The position numbers were made by a program, and so were the translations under genes. From Salvator merianae (taxonomy: Eukaryota > Chordata > Lepidosauria > Squamata > Teiidae): a DNA stretch of 64,000 nt. This document shows, piece by piece, positions 10,025 to 22,134 of this stretch. The stretch spans positions 141,880,290 to 141,944,289 of the forward strand of contig QVOM02000034.1 of NCBI GenBank assembly GCA_003586115.2. The letters are read 5' to 3'. The notes below the pieces were generated by a model that ran no database searches, was not told the DNA's origin, and saw nothing but the letters and a program-made list of their open reading frames with translations. Each line of letters begins with the position of its first letter. The first letter of the stretch is position 1.

Positions 10025-12980
10025 GGCAATTAAAGATTCAAGATCCGTCATTTTCTTTCCTCAACAAGAAGCAGTGATTCACTGTATCATAAGGTCCACA
10101 AAGGCTGCACCATTCTTCAGGCTTGACCTCAAAATATTGCATCGTGTTCCATACTAGACCTGTCCATATTTCCACAGGTCTCAGTCCCACTTAGGTGGTT
10201 GACAAGTGTTTGGATTCTCCTCAACAGTGTTCTTTTGAAGATCCAAGTGGCATGACAAAGTAATGTAGCTGTTTGCTAACACTCCAGACTGCTCTTCTGG
10301 TGCAATTATTCAGCTGGTAGCAATGTCCACAGAAAATGATGTGTCAGAAGGGCACTGAAGTTTCTAAATAGTTTTCTTTGCAAATTTCCACTCCACCCTT
10401 TTGGAAACTCAATCACACTGATTTTATTGACTCTGCTAAGCTAGCAGTTCTGAGAACTTGACAGTCATAATTCTAACACACTGCGCAGCTTGAAGAAGGC
10501 ATACATTGAAAGGTTAATGCTTTCAGTTGTCTAATTGCAAATTAACATCACTCTTTGTTAATGACAGTAAATGGGCTTTCCCCCCCTCCCTAATGCAAAT
10601 CTCATAGAAAAGCTCAATTGTTTAGGCTATTTTGGGTTGGAAAGAAGAAAATAGTGAGAGAAGGAGCAAAAAAAAATATTTTACTTTTTTTTACTACTCT
10701 AACCTCTTTTTCCTAGTCTAGATTTTGAAAGTTGTCCTGTAGAAGGAAGTTTGAACACTTGCATTTTCTTTTACTTGGAGAAATTAGTCCAATAAAAAGT
10801 CACATTATCTACTTTGTGTCAAGAATTCCAGTGACAAATTGCAAGATAATTTTGAATCACATCCACCTAATTACAACCTCTTTACTTACACTAATGAGAT
10901 AAATATTATGCTTGGATATCCTCTGTTTTGACAGCTGTAGATGAGTGCAGGCACTTAGCAGAATACATTAAAATTAAAGAAAAGGCTTCCTTGAAAAAGT
11001 TGAATAATAATGTATCTGGATTAGAAAAAGCTGCCAACGTGCAAAACAACATTTCCTTACAATCCTATGACTCACTCTTAGGAAAGGTGCTGAAAAACCA
11101 CAAGTTTATAAATTGGAATACTTGAGTAGCTTCATATTAAATTAACAATGCCATTAGGATGTTGTGCAAGAGATTAACAGACATTTAAAAGATTACAATC
11201 AAGTCAATATCAACTTTAGTTATCTTTAGTTATTTTCTGTTTTCAACACAAGAAATTAAGTTTGGTTCTCCTGTGTTTTTAATAGTTATTCAGTTTGTTG
11301 ACTTATAACATTATACACCCCCACTCATTACAGATTCCAAAGCACTACAATAAAAAACCAATAACATAAATAAATGTGATACAATAAAAGCAATAAAATA
11401 ATAAAACATTCAATAAAAGCACATCATAAAACAGTGGATCAGGTGCTCTGTCAATGACAAACAAATGCCTGGGTGCTTTAAGGACCCTACTACAGCCAAA
11501 TAAAATCAAGATAGTAAGACTTGCAGATGTCACAACTCCCAGTGAATACAGTACAATGTATTATAACTTTTCATTCATTTGTTTTTTTTTAAGCCCCTCC
11601 TTGATATTAGTTTGGTAGCCCTTTCCCAACTCACACTGCAAGTCCGGGCTTGCACTGCAGAGTGTTTCCTTTCTAAAATAAGAAGAGCAGATTGAGAAGG
11701 ACACCAAACCATCTTGGAAACTGGATTATCTGCTTCAAAGAATAGCCATGTAGCTTTCCCTTCTATTAGTGCCATGAAATTCAATACTGCACATTGCCTG
11801 CACTTGTGTTACATATTCCCATGGAGAGAATGAACTTTTCTTGAGGAACTTTGTTTTGTTCCTTGGACTTTTCAAAGGTGTCTGGGGGGAGTACTTTCAT
11901 TCTTGCAGCCGTGCTATTGCCTGGCTGATGTGGCTGCCCATCTCCTCTGCCACTGGACCAGGGCATTTTAATGAGTGGTCATCTTTATTCTGAGATCACT
12001 GCATGTAGGTTTCCTTCCCAGATCATGAGAAGGAAAGGGTTAGGATGTATGGTAGCAACTTCAGAGCTGCTCCTTGTGCACTGACCATTAGGCATCTTTC
12101 CCATGCCACCACAAGCCCCAGGGTCATGAGCACAGATTCTCAGATGTCTTGGCATGTAGTGGATACATGCTGCACATGGGCATGGGAAAGCTGTCTAAGG
12201 TCATGCGGTGGAGGCATGGCCTGAGACAACCTCACATTCACCCCACATAATGAGACACATGCTTTTCATGGCTGAATGTAGTTGCTGAGAGGAATTTTTC
12301 CTCTGAGCAAACCGCAACGTGAGGAGATGCAGAGGGGAGTTCAAACCCGCTCTGTCAGAAGATTTCATCTCCCTGAGTGACAGGGAGGCAGAAGGATTCC
12401 TCATTAGAGCTCCAAACAAGTCTCCCCCACAGCAGGGGCAGTGAGGGATTCATGGCAGCCTGCATACGGGAGGAGCTGACAGAGCTGGAGGAAAATTAAC
12501 AACATTCCTGAGTTACATTGTGTGTTGTCTTTAAAGGCAGTAAGTTTGGCCAATCGTCTTTTAATTTATGAAAACATTAAACCTAAGATAAACATTAAGG
12601 AAAAAAAAAGACAAAAAAACCCTCTATAATTACAGCCTAGATAATAATTGCTGAAAGTTTAAACATTGCAATTCAGCAAGATGCTAAAATATTTGTAAAG
12701 GCTTTTAACCATTAGATAAACCATTCAAAGTTTTGTTTTCTAATGTGCTGGGGTCTTCAATGTCTCATTAAAATATATTGGAACTGCTTCTAATCAGCTA
12801 AGATAAGCAGGCTGGGAAGATTAATGATGCCGGTTGTTTCTCTTCAACTGAGACGGGGGAAAAATTGCTTTTAACAGTGAATGGCCATTAGAGGGCTTCT
12901 TCAGAGGACTAAGTCATAAGTGCTGCAGAACGTGTACTGGAGGATTGAATTACTGCGTCTTAAATCTGGGAAGTTGTGAA
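10025..12980. other. Mostly unique AT-rich sequence; possible conserved non-coding stretches
   Basis: No gene or clear transposon was found. An L2-tail-like A-rich segment sits near 11300-11430. Two stretches, 10440-10640 and 12540-12870, are rich in TAAT/ATTA and include the octamer ATGCAAAT (10593-10600). This composition is common in conserved developmental enhancers, but sequence conservation cannot be judged here. Confidence 0.35.
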
Positions 12981-12982
12981 AT

Positions 12983-13990
12983 ATGATAACAAGAAAGTCA
13001 AAACTAGAAAAAGACAAACAGCCAAAAGAACAGAGATGTGCCTTGGAATTAGATCCAATGATTTCTATTTATAAAAAATTGGACTTTATTTTTCAGGAAT
13101 TGCATAGATCCTTTGAAAATCAGGGGCAGAATTTTGAGAGACTAAGACAAGACCTTAAAAATGACATAGGCGTTGCACACACTAAACTTCATGAAACAAA
13201 GGATAAGGCTTTGAAACTGGATGACTTTAATTCAGAAATTCCTCAGACAAAATTTATGGCAGAAATACAAATAGAGACTTCTGATCCTATCACAGACAAA
13301 GTGTCAAAGGATGTAATGGCGTTCTTTGAGAGGAAAGTTACAAGAGATGCTGTTCGAGTGAGACAGTGAGTCACTACTAGCACAGCTCAAGGTTCTACTT
13401 TTTCACTGAAGGAAGCCTTGGGAAAAATCTTACAAGGGAGAAAGGAGTCTATGAGGTAAACAGTAAAAGAAGTAATCTTTATTTGGAATCAACAAAGACT
13501 CAGACTGAAATCTGTGAATAAGATGCAAAAATTTTGGTTCAGATATGGAAAGGACTGGAGGAAAAGGAAAAACAGAACTGAAGGAGCCAGATGGAGGAAC
13601 TTAAGAAGTGGCTTAGCAGAATAATGGACAGAAGCTAAATTAGTGAAAGACTGATATGAGAAGAAGATTTTAAGAGCTTGCTGAGAATGGATGAATATAA
13701 TAATATACTGAGAAATAAGACAGTGGATAGATTTTTGTGAAAACTGGAAACTCTCTATTAACCTTTTGCAAGAACTGGAAAGCGGACCTGGAAAGTGGAC
13801 TGGCGTTTGCTGGACTGAAAAAATGAAGAGGAAAGAAGATTATTGGTAGAAGAAAAGAACTGGGTGGTTGGGCAGTATGAAATATAGAAGTAATCTGGGA
13901 AGAAGTAGGAAGTCGGTAGTTAAAAATGTTAGTTAAAGAATCATGAATCATTTACTGTAATTTTATATATCAAAAAAAAAAAAAAAAGAT
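12983..13990 (+). mobile_element. Internally deleted L1: ORF1 N-terminus joined to an L1 3' end
   Basis: The frame 12983-13369 (128 codons) starts MITRKSKLEKDK, is rich in K, E and L, and has a coiled-coil-like stretch (FQELHRSFENQGQNFERL). This fits the N-terminal part of a vertebrate L1 ORF1 RNA-binding protein, though the match is by character and not by alignment. From about 13640 the sequence matches the 3' end of the L1 at 34979-36818: compare AAGACAGTGGATAGATTTT with AAGACAGTTGATAGGTTTC, the following AACTGGA words, and TGTAATTTTATATAT. The A-run at 13972-13987 is the poly(A) tail. All of the reverse-transcriptase and endonuclease region is missing. Confidence 0.6.
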
Positions 13991-13991
13991 T

Positions 13992-16018
13992 GTTGATTAT
14001 AATGGTGTGGATTGCACCTTTCTCTAATAGAAAGGAATTCACCAAAACTTCAAGAAAGGTGTCTGCTTGAGTAAAATCCCCCCTTATGTTTTGTCAGTGA
14101 TGGCAATTACTAAATTCTGAATTGCATATAGATTTTTATTATTTTATCCATCCCAATCAAATTGCCCTTCCTTTTTTTCCAGTGAGTTCTGATTTAGCCT
14201 TGGAAGCCTTATGTGGCTCTGGACCATATTACATATTAGAAATCTTCTGCTGTATAATCTCACCCTTCTGAGGCCTTTCCATGTTAGGGGCGCACATGGT
14301 CAAAAATCTGCTCAGCAACAGATCCCCAGTTCCAGTTCAACAGGGTTGAGAGACAAACCAAACCCTACAGAAGTGAGACAAGCATGATGTGTTTCAGATT
14401 GAATGCTGGTAAGCATTTCTAGCTGGAACTAGATATGCTATTTCTGGGCAATGCATTTGGTGCCTGCCAAGCTTATTCATGCCTGTGTAGCAGCAGGTAC
14501 CTAATATGCTGATCAGAAATAGCACCCAGTTAGCTCCACAAGAAACGCTTGTTAGTGTACAGTGTGAAGCAACACTGACTGCACTAGTTTCACTTTTCGG
14601 GACTCAGTTTAGTGCCAAACTGTGCTAAATTGGAATGGTTCAGTGCTGAGCTAAACCCTCTTGAGCTCCTTATTCTCTGTATTCTCTGTGTCTATCCTCT
14701 GTCTAAAATCAAGTAGGAGTGACCAAAGACAGGTTCTTTACAGTGGTGGCTCCTCAGTTGCACAATTTGTTCCCAGGAGAACCTTGCCTATTGTATCTGA
14801 TCCAACATCTTCTAGGCACCTGGTCAAAACTTTGCACTTCTTCCAGATATTTAAGGATATTCAGGTAAGAACTACAGCTGATGAGAAGAGAGAAGTACAT
14901 GTTATTCTGTATCCAGTGATTAGTGGCCATGTTAATCACATTTTAATTATACTTTAATGGTTTTGTTGTGTTCTAGGTAGCCAATATGGAGAATCTGAAC
15001 AATTCTCCAATTGCAAATATGCAAATTTTATATTATATGGGAAGAGTGATTATGGAGGAATGATGTATTACAAAACAAAGAAATCAACAAAAGTTTTCTG
15101 TGATCTGGAATACAGGTAAATAGCATCATGCTATTTAGTGATCTACCTGTGTTCCAGCTGAGCAGCTTTTTGGTATGGTCAGCTTGTACACTTCCAATCT
15201 GCTGTTTTGGTGAGGGAAGAAAGGTTGTGTGTCTTTCCAGCAGCCAGTGATTGATGGCCCTGCAACAGCTCACTACATTGCAAGAGAATGGCAATCATTT
15301 TGGAAAAGAGAAGGAAATTTCAGCACAGCCTAAAGACTGGAAGTAACCCTGTGCATAAGGGAAAGAAACAGGTCAAATCATACATATACCAAGAGTTCTA
15401 AATGTAGATAGATTAAAGTAACTACTGTAAAGAACAAAGTATAGATTTACATATACTAAATATATTCAGAGACACACATTAACAAAAGTAGCAGAAATTT
15501 GCAGTCATGAGTGAATCTGCACTTAGCTGCAACAACGAATATGTATCTTTATAGTGCAATTTGGAAGTTAGATTTAGCTGGAATTTGCAGAAGTGCATTG
15601 CCTCTGCCAGCAATTGGAAAACCCCATTTAGTATCTATTCTCATCTCTCTCTGTAACCAGTGGTAGCCAAACATGGGAACCACAAAGCAGTGGAGAAAGG
15701 CAAGACTCCAAATGAAGCCTTCCTTTGACCTCCCAAACTGTACATTGATTTTCTGGGTAATGATTTACGGAACCATCACTACTGGATACCAGCAAATTAA
15801 TTATTGGGATATAGAGGTCTCTCATGGGGGCAGAGGCCTATACGCCCTAAAAATCAGACACAAGTGTTTCCAGAGTTTTCTCCCCTAGTGCTCTGTTGCC
15901 CTGGTAGAAACAAGCTCGGAAATGGATAGCTCCTATGTGATTCATAAATGCCTAGCAGTTATTTTCACCATTAAATTGTGAGTTTCTTTCTAGGTTTCAC
16001 AAGACCATCAGCTTAGTC
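13992..16018. other. No recognised feature
   Basis: AT-rich sequence, no believable exon. The frames at 14661-14957 and 15028-15294 show no known domain. Confidence 0.4.
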
Positions 16019-16019
16019 T

Positions 16020-16110
16020 TGTTTTTAACTTCTTTGCTTTGTTTTCATCTCCTGTAACCTGCCCTAAGACCCTTGATATAGGGAGGGATATAAATGGCAA
16101 TACGTACATT
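16020..16110 (+). mobile_element. L2-type LINE 3' UTR end
   Basis: TGTTTTTAAC...TGTAACCTGCCCTAAGACC...AGGGAGGGATATAAATGG has the word order of the L2 3' end in the sense direction (compare 37190-37245). Confidence 0.55.
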
Positions 16111-17093
16111 TGTAAATGATACCTGTGATGCCAGGGGATTGATGCGTGTAGTGAGAGAGAGAGAAAAAAAGTTATTGTTTCTTGATTTTTTTATATATAG
16201 TGCTGTATATAAATATAATACATTTTGTACTGTGCATGAGTACAGTCTACCTTTTAAAATTATTGGATTTTTTGTTTTAGGGTCATAATGTATCTGTAAG
16301 TGGAGAATGTGCAGCCATACCTAAGGCTACATCTTCATTTTCAGAGGGTGACTACATTCACAGTGTTCCATTTACTGTCTCACCATGAAGTCACCTGGGA
16401 ACATTAGTGACAAGAGGCTGCCTGGGGAACTCAGTAGTAGTACTGCCTTCTAGGTCAGCTTCTTTGTACACAGAGGCAGCCTGGGGTGAATATGGTGTGA
16501 GAATTCATTAAAAAACCCTCTCATTCCTGACTGATCTTTCAATGGGTTGCCAAAACCTGATCCTGGGCTGATGGCACATGTCTATATGTCTCCTGTGGTT
16601 ACTGCCAGGCTCAGACCAGCCCCCAGCTAGCATCACCACAAGCTGTAGAAGCAATCAATTTCTGGAACTATCTGGACATTCTTTTTGTAGCCCCAAAAGG
16701 TTCTTATAAAGACAATTGATACTAGCATTATTGATGAAATATTAGACAATTATTTCTAATAATTAGTGAACCACAATTCCAAAATAATACAACAGCTTCG
16801 TCATCGTTGTTATTAATAATAATAATTTTCAAAATATTCAGGAATAATGGACTCACTGTGACTCTTTAAAAATATTGTATCCTTAATTATCACCTGAAAT
16901 TATAAATGCTACTGTTAATTAAACAAACACCTATTTATCTATTTATTCATATTTCTGTCCTACTCTCTATCCTAAGATCACAAGGCTGTTGTAAAAAATT
17001 AATTAGATAGAGACTGTAAATTGCTTCCTGTGTTGTTTTAGAAAAACTATAATTATTTCTTTTGCGTTTGTCCTCAAAATTATAGTGCATGAG
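16111..17093. other. No clear feature; faint LINE-tail sequence
   Basis: An AG-rich run lies at 16156-16170. TATTTATCTATTTATTCATATTTCTG...CTATCCTAAGATCACAAGG at 16930-16985 may be another antisense LINE tail. The rest is unassigned. Confidence 0.35.
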
Positions 17094-17096
17094 TAA

Positions 17097-17579
17097 GGGT
17101 CTTTCTGTATTCAAGGGCCTTGATCTGGATCAGTGGGAATGGATCAGCCAGGCCAGACCACAGAATGCAGTGGTCTGAAACAGCACTGTCTGCACAACAG
17201 CACTGGTTTAGACCAGCCCCTCCAATGGATTCACACAAGCTTTGAGGCCAGCCTTCAAAGGGTACCAAAGGGCTATGAATGAAGGTTCCTTGGAGCCCCT
17301 GGGGAGGACATTTTGTTGGCACACTTTAGTACACCACTGAAAGGGGTCCCCTGGTAGTCCAGAAAACAGAGGTCTCCCTTCTGTTTGGGGCCCTTAGGTC
17401 CTCTGACCTGTGCAATCACATCTACCAATGATCTGGATCAAGGGTCCTTGATGTAGATTATGCTCAATCCTATGTGGACAGAGCATAACAGCTGTGGGCC
17501 CTTGGACCAGGCTATGATGCAGAAGGAAGCCCCATAGGCTGCATGATAGACCAGCCCAGAGGTAAGTGCAGAAAGGCCT
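17097..17579. mobile_element. MITE, GGGCC/TGCAC family, long form, TSD TAA
   Basis: The ends GGGTCTTTCTGTATT and (reverse complement of the right end) AGGCCTTTCTGCACTTAC form the terminal inverted repeat. TAA flanks both sides (17094-17096 and 17580-17582). The interior holds the family's GATC motif twice (TTGATCTGGATCA near 17119 and GATCTGGATCAAGG near 17431). There is no open frame for a transposase, so the element is non-autonomous. Confidence 0.75.
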
Positions 17580-17582
17580 TAA

Positions 17583-19078
17583 GATACCATAATGGGGCTA
17601 AACTATAAAAGACAGCTGGAATACAGAGGGAAACCCACTACTTATTTTCTTTCACCAACAAATGGGACTAATATCTACATGGTGCTGTGGTGTGACAAGG
17701 TTTTTCCAGTTTAGCTACTGAGACTGACAGTAGTGGAAGAGTGATAAAAGTATTGTAGAAGAGGCACAAATGATCATCGTGACATGCACAAGAGCAAGAT
17801 GTCCATTAGCTTTGTTAAAGATACATAGCCAGTGGACTCACAGGATGACCACATGGGTATTACCAGTCCTGATAGAACCGAAAGGAGATAGTATGGCTCA
17901 CATGGACAAAAAAGGTTATCATCTATATTATCTATATGGATGGTATATAGCCTGGCAATTCTTACTTTGTATGTGTAATACTTAGGCAAATAATCCCACT
18001 GATGTCAATGTGACTTCAGAATACTTCTCAGCCTAACCAATTAGAATGCTCATTATGTCACGCCTCTGTACTACAAGAGTTAGCTTCACCTCATTTCATG
18101 TGAATATTGCATTACTTCTGGGCTTGATGTTAAGAAATTATTGCACATCAGCTAAAACTATGGCTGTCTGCTGTCTCTAGTATCAGGGATTTCGGAGCAA
18201 TCTCCGTCTTGCAAAAATGTGGGCTGCACTAAGTCGCCTTTTTCCAAACTTCGCATTTGCTTTTGAAATCTCTCTTGATTCACTGCCCCCCCTCCAAAAG
18301 TGCTGCATTTCTAAAATGTATTGCATATATAATACATGTTCCATTTCATTTCCCAATGGAAAATGTATTTTACCTTCTGTCATATAGAAAATGAGTCCTG
18401 GGCAGTATAGGTAACAAGATTAATGAGCCTCAGCATTTATTTCTTAAGTGTATTTTAAAGGCAAGCAGTAACTTTTAGTCCAAGGGAAGTTTCCATTGCC
18501 TTTATTACATTTTCTGCATTTGATTTTGTTTGGCAGTTTTAGACAGCAACTTTACATAAATGGAAGATTGGTTAAGATTGCATGAATTCCTATTTCCATG
18601 TTATTACATTCCTAATAAATCATTTGTGGCAAAAATTGGGTTCTCTCATCAGTGTGATTTGAAACAGACAGCAGTTTATTTATGGTCAATTTCTGGGGGT
18701 ATATATGTTGATCATTCTCTGTTTTTCCTCTGCAGTCCTTTCATTTGATCATAGATTTTGATTATGAATGAAGCCATAAAGGCAATCTTCCAAAGCTCAT
18801 CAACACTAAAATTCTTTGTCCTGGCATCTAAGATCTCATCCATCACACACAACTTTAAATATTATTTAGTCCCTTCTGAAAGTGCTTCTGTGCATACATA
18901 CAAAGACCTCTGCAAAAGGAAATTTCTGGCAAAAAAGGCCAGATTGTAATAGGTCACTATAAGAAGACCCACATTAGATAGATGATGATGTTCAAATTTC
19001 CAGTACAATGAAATTCTTATAATTAGCAAGTTAAGAGGACAAGCTTTACTTTTATGAAAAGGTCATATATTTAATCCA
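17583..19078. other. No recognised feature
   Basis: AT-rich, apparently unique sequence. The stretch 18430-18760 is AT-rich without a repeat signature. Confidence 0.4.
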
Positions 19079-19079
19079 A

Positions 19080-19181
19080 GACCCTATCTGTACTGGGTCT
19101 GCCATAATCTGCACCAGCATGCGAATGACAGGTCCCTGTTCTGGGATATAATCTGGGATAAGGTCCAGTGCAGAAAGGACC
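19080..19181. mobile_element. Short palindromic MITE (about 102 bp)
   Basis: GACCCTATCTGTACTGG at the left pairs with CCAGTGCAGAAAGGACC at the right. The interior GATATAATCTGGGATAAGG is the inverted form of the sequence found just inside the left ends at 34085 and 7489. No clean duplication is visible. Confidence 0.6.
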
Positions 19182-19184
19182 TTA

Positions 19185-20005
19185 GATCTGTTGCACTGAA
19201 AACGATTAAGATAATGAGATTTCATTTTCTTCTCTCAAAGACTCATGAGAGGTCTTCAAGTGGGAGCTGAAAAATGTGGCAGCTCCCAGCTCAGCCTGCA
19301 TCCATACCAAAGCAGCAGGTTCCCTTAGCCTAATCCCCAGAGTCTGGCACTTAAACAGCTGAAGTACTTGCCACCATTCATAACACACTGAGAAGAGCAC
19401 TGCAGGGTCTTTGAGCACCCTCCAGTGCATCCTTCATCCATTCACTGAAAAACTATTCTGAGGATGCCCCTGCCATTCAGTGTGCACTCTGTTGCTGTTC
19501 TCCAAATGGCAGCAGAAAGAGCGCCCTAGAGAGCTTGCACTACATAGGCATTATGCTGGAAAAGGCGCACTTCTGGGACCGTCTCCAGCAGGAGGAAGCA
19601 CCTCACCTTAGGAACTGCTCCAAAAACAGACAGGTGGGAGGGGCATGGCCTATGCTGCTGGATGCTCCCTCAGTCACGTATTTCTCACATATATAGTGTC
19701 CATGAATAGGGATGGACCAGACCCAGAAATTCAATCCAAAATGAAATATTCAAATATAGTTATTCTTGACTGAACTTCTAGTGGGACCATCTTTATGGAG
19801 CAAAACAATTCCCTACATCTGAAGATTCGTTTTTTAAATTTTGCATAATTCAGCCAAATTTGAACACTTATTGAATGCCAGGTACATCCCATCAGTTGGT
19901 TGCCAGAGTTTGCTTTGCTTGGAGAGCAGGCCTTAAGATGTGGCCCATCCAAACCCCTGTAGGATTGAGGGCTATTTGGCAGTGCTGTTACAGCTAACAA
20001 GAATT
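19185..20005. other. No recognised feature
   Basis: No repeat family or coding region was recognised. Confidence 0.4.
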
Positions 20006-20186
20006 AAAGTGTGCATTAGGGGTGTGCACGAAGCTTCGTGGCATTCGATTTTCGATTGAATTTCGTGATTCCGTGCCCTTCGCATCGAATGCGAAGGGCA
20101 CCAGAAATCACGAATGCGAATTGCGAAGGTCCCTCAATTTTTCGAAGTATTTCGGGACCTTCGCAATTTGCCAAAGTCTCACCTCT

Positions 20187-20357
20187 CTAGGCTGTCAGCG
20201 CTGGCGCTGACAGCCTAGGGTGAATCAGCCAGCCAGCAGCGAGTGGAAGTGCAGAAAATTCAACGGAAGGGAGGGATTCCCTTCCCGTTGATTTTCCTTC
20301 TCTTCCCCTCACTGACTCACCCCCCCTAGGCTGTCAGCGCGAGCGCTGACAGCCTAG
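20187..20357. repeat. Two near-identical 15-bp-arm hairpins 139 bp apart
   Basis: CTAGGCTGTCAGCGC and GCGCTGACAGCCTAG form perfect arms with a 2-bp loop at 20187-20218, and again at 20326-20357. Both are followed by GGTGAAT and a GCCAGCAG word, so they are two units of a second, shorter repeat series. Confidence 0.9.
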
Positions 20358-20379
20358 GGTGAATGAGGCAGCCAGCAGA

Positions 20380-21253
20380 CATCGGAAGCAGATAAATCAA
20401 GGTGAACGGAAGACCTTTTCGCCTTGATTTCTCTGCTTCAGATGGCGCTCGCCTCTCTCTCATCCCCCCCCCCAGTCTGTCATCAGACTGACAGACTGCG
20501 GCGGGAGTGAGAGAGCGCGCTGCGCCATCGGAAGCAGATAAATCAAGGCGAACGGAAGACCTTTTCGCCTTGATTTCTCTGCTTCAGATGGCGCTCGCCT
20601 CTCTCTCATCCCCCCCCCCAGTCTGTCATCAGACTGACAGACTGCGGCGGGAGTGAGAGAGCGCGCTGCGCCATCGGAAGCAGATAAATCAAGGCGAACG
20701 GAAGACCTTTTCGCCTTGATTTCTCTGCTTCAGATGGCGCTCGCCTCTCTCTCATCCCCCCCCCCAGTCTGTCATCAGACTGACAGACTGCGGCGGGAGT
20801 GAGAGAGCGCGCTGCGCCATCGGAAGCAGATAAATCAAGGCAAACGGAAGACCTTTTCGCCTTGATTTCTCTGCTTCAGATGGCGCTCGCCTCTCTCTCA
20901 TCCCCCCCCCAGTCTGTCATCAGACTGACAGACTGCGGCGGGAGTGAGAGAGCGCGCTGCGCCATCGGAAGCAGATAAATCAAGGCGAACGGAAGACCTT
21001 TTCGCCTTGATTTCTCTGCTTCAGATGGCGCTCGCCTCTCTCTCATCCCCCCCCCCAGTCTGTCATCAGACTGACAGACTGCGGCGGGAGTGAGAGAGCG
21101 CGCTGCGCCATCGGAAGCAGAAATCAAGGCGAACGGAAGACCTTTTCGCCTTGATTTCTCTGCTTCAGATGGCGCTCGCCTCTCTCTCATCCCCCCCCCA
21201 GTCTGTCATCAGACTGACAGACTGGGGGGGGGGAATGAGAGAGAGGCGAGCGC
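20380..21253. repeat. Six-copy 146-bp tandem array inside the hAT element
   Basis: Units start at 20380, 20526, 20672, 20818, 20963 and 21109; spacings are 146, 146, 146, 145 and 146 bp. Differences are mainly the length of a C-run (8-10 C) and single bases; the last unit drifts (ACTGGGGG and ATCCGAAG). Each unit contains two foldbacks: AATCAAGGCGAA pairs with TTCGCCTTGATT, flanked by GAAGCAGA and TCTGCTTC; and AGTCTGTCA pairs with TGACAGACT, flanked by CTCTCTCTCA and TGAGAGAGCG. Confidence 0.93.
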
Positions 21254-21455
21254 CATCCGAAGCAGAGAAATTAAGGCAAAGGTTTTCCCTTCGCCTTGAT
21301 TTATCTGCTTCCGTTCGCGGCGAAGATTTTCGCCGCGAAAACGAAGGGCTTCATTTTCGTGCGTATTTTTTCGCACGAAAACGAAGCCTAGGAGCTTCGC
21401 AGTCCTGCGAAGCGAAAAGGGAAAAGTGCCTTCGTGCACATCCCTAGTGTGCATG

Positions 21456-22070
21456 TTTTAATAGAAGCTGCAGAGAGTTAAGCAGAACTTGGATTCAACA
21501 TCCAAATTACACAAGATAAGACCAATTAAACTGCTAATGGCAGATTAAAATTGTATCCTTATAATCCCAGAAGTTTGCACACATGGGATTTTATTTCTGT
21601 AGGGAAACAAGTACTATATAACAGGTTTTCCTGTCACTGTTTCTGTTTCAGCTTTTTGCTTTGCGGCAGAATGAAGGTTTGATGCTTGAGTGGCTCAGCT
21701 AAGAAGTATCTGATCTCTTAATGCTCAACAAATCTCTATAAGTTTAATATGGCTACTGAATTTCAACCATTTGCTTAACATAAAAAGGACATAGTTTAAG
21801 TTCTTGAGTCATTTGGGATTATTTTAATATGTTTGCTTCTCTGTTCCTGGGAAAGAAATAATAATGAAACATTCTTTTTATCCTAAAAGCAAGTATCATT
21901 TGAAATTCACTATTGCTACTAGCTATTGCTGTTTCCTAGTACTTGAGAATGTGGAACAGTATTTTTGAAATCTCAAGGCTAACTATTATATTCAAACAAT
22001 TCTACTATATTCAACTTATATATCCAAATAATTATTATCCTACTTCGATGGCCATTTGTACTCCATGTGC
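21456..22070. other. No recognised feature
   Basis: AT-rich sequence without a visible repeat. Confidence 0.4.
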
Positions 22071-22074
22071 TGTG

Positions 22075-22120
22075 CCTTCCTTCCTTCCTTCCTTCCTTCC
22101 TTCCTTCCTTCCTTCCTTCC
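22075..22120. repeat. (TTCC)n microsatellite
   Basis: Uninterrupted CCTT/TTCC tetranucleotides for about 45 bp, directly before an L2 tail. They explain the serine/proline/leucine-repeat frames read through here. Confidence 0.97.
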
Positions 22121-22134
22121 ATCCATCACTTACT

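Larger units (their letters stand above)
20017..21446. mobile_element. Non-autonomous hAT-type element built of hairpins and tandem repeats
   Basis: The left end TAGGGGTGTGCACGAAG and the right end CTTCGTGCACATCCCTA are 17-bp terminal inverted repeats with one mismatch. GTGTGCAT flanks both sides exactly (20009-20016 and 21447-21454). An 8-bp duplication plus TAGGG-type ends is diagnostic of the hAT superfamily. There is no transposase frame; the reading frames inside come from the repeats. The left 300 bp is a chain of hairpins (20062-20114, 20187-20218, 20326-20357), the middle is six 146-bp tandem units, and the right 140 bp holds more hairpins (TTCGCGGCGAA type). It is much richer in CG dinucleotides than its flanks. 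The exact duplication suggests a fairly recent insertion. Confidence 0.9.

Noticed and set aside
20380..21253. CRISPR-like array
   Set aside because: The 146-bp units are continuous, with no repeat-spacer alternation, lie inside a hAT element and are in animal-type DNA.
20876..21454. Protein-coding frames with repeated RERRAPSEAEK
   Set aside because: They are translations of the 146-bp tandem repeat, present on both strands because of the palindromes.
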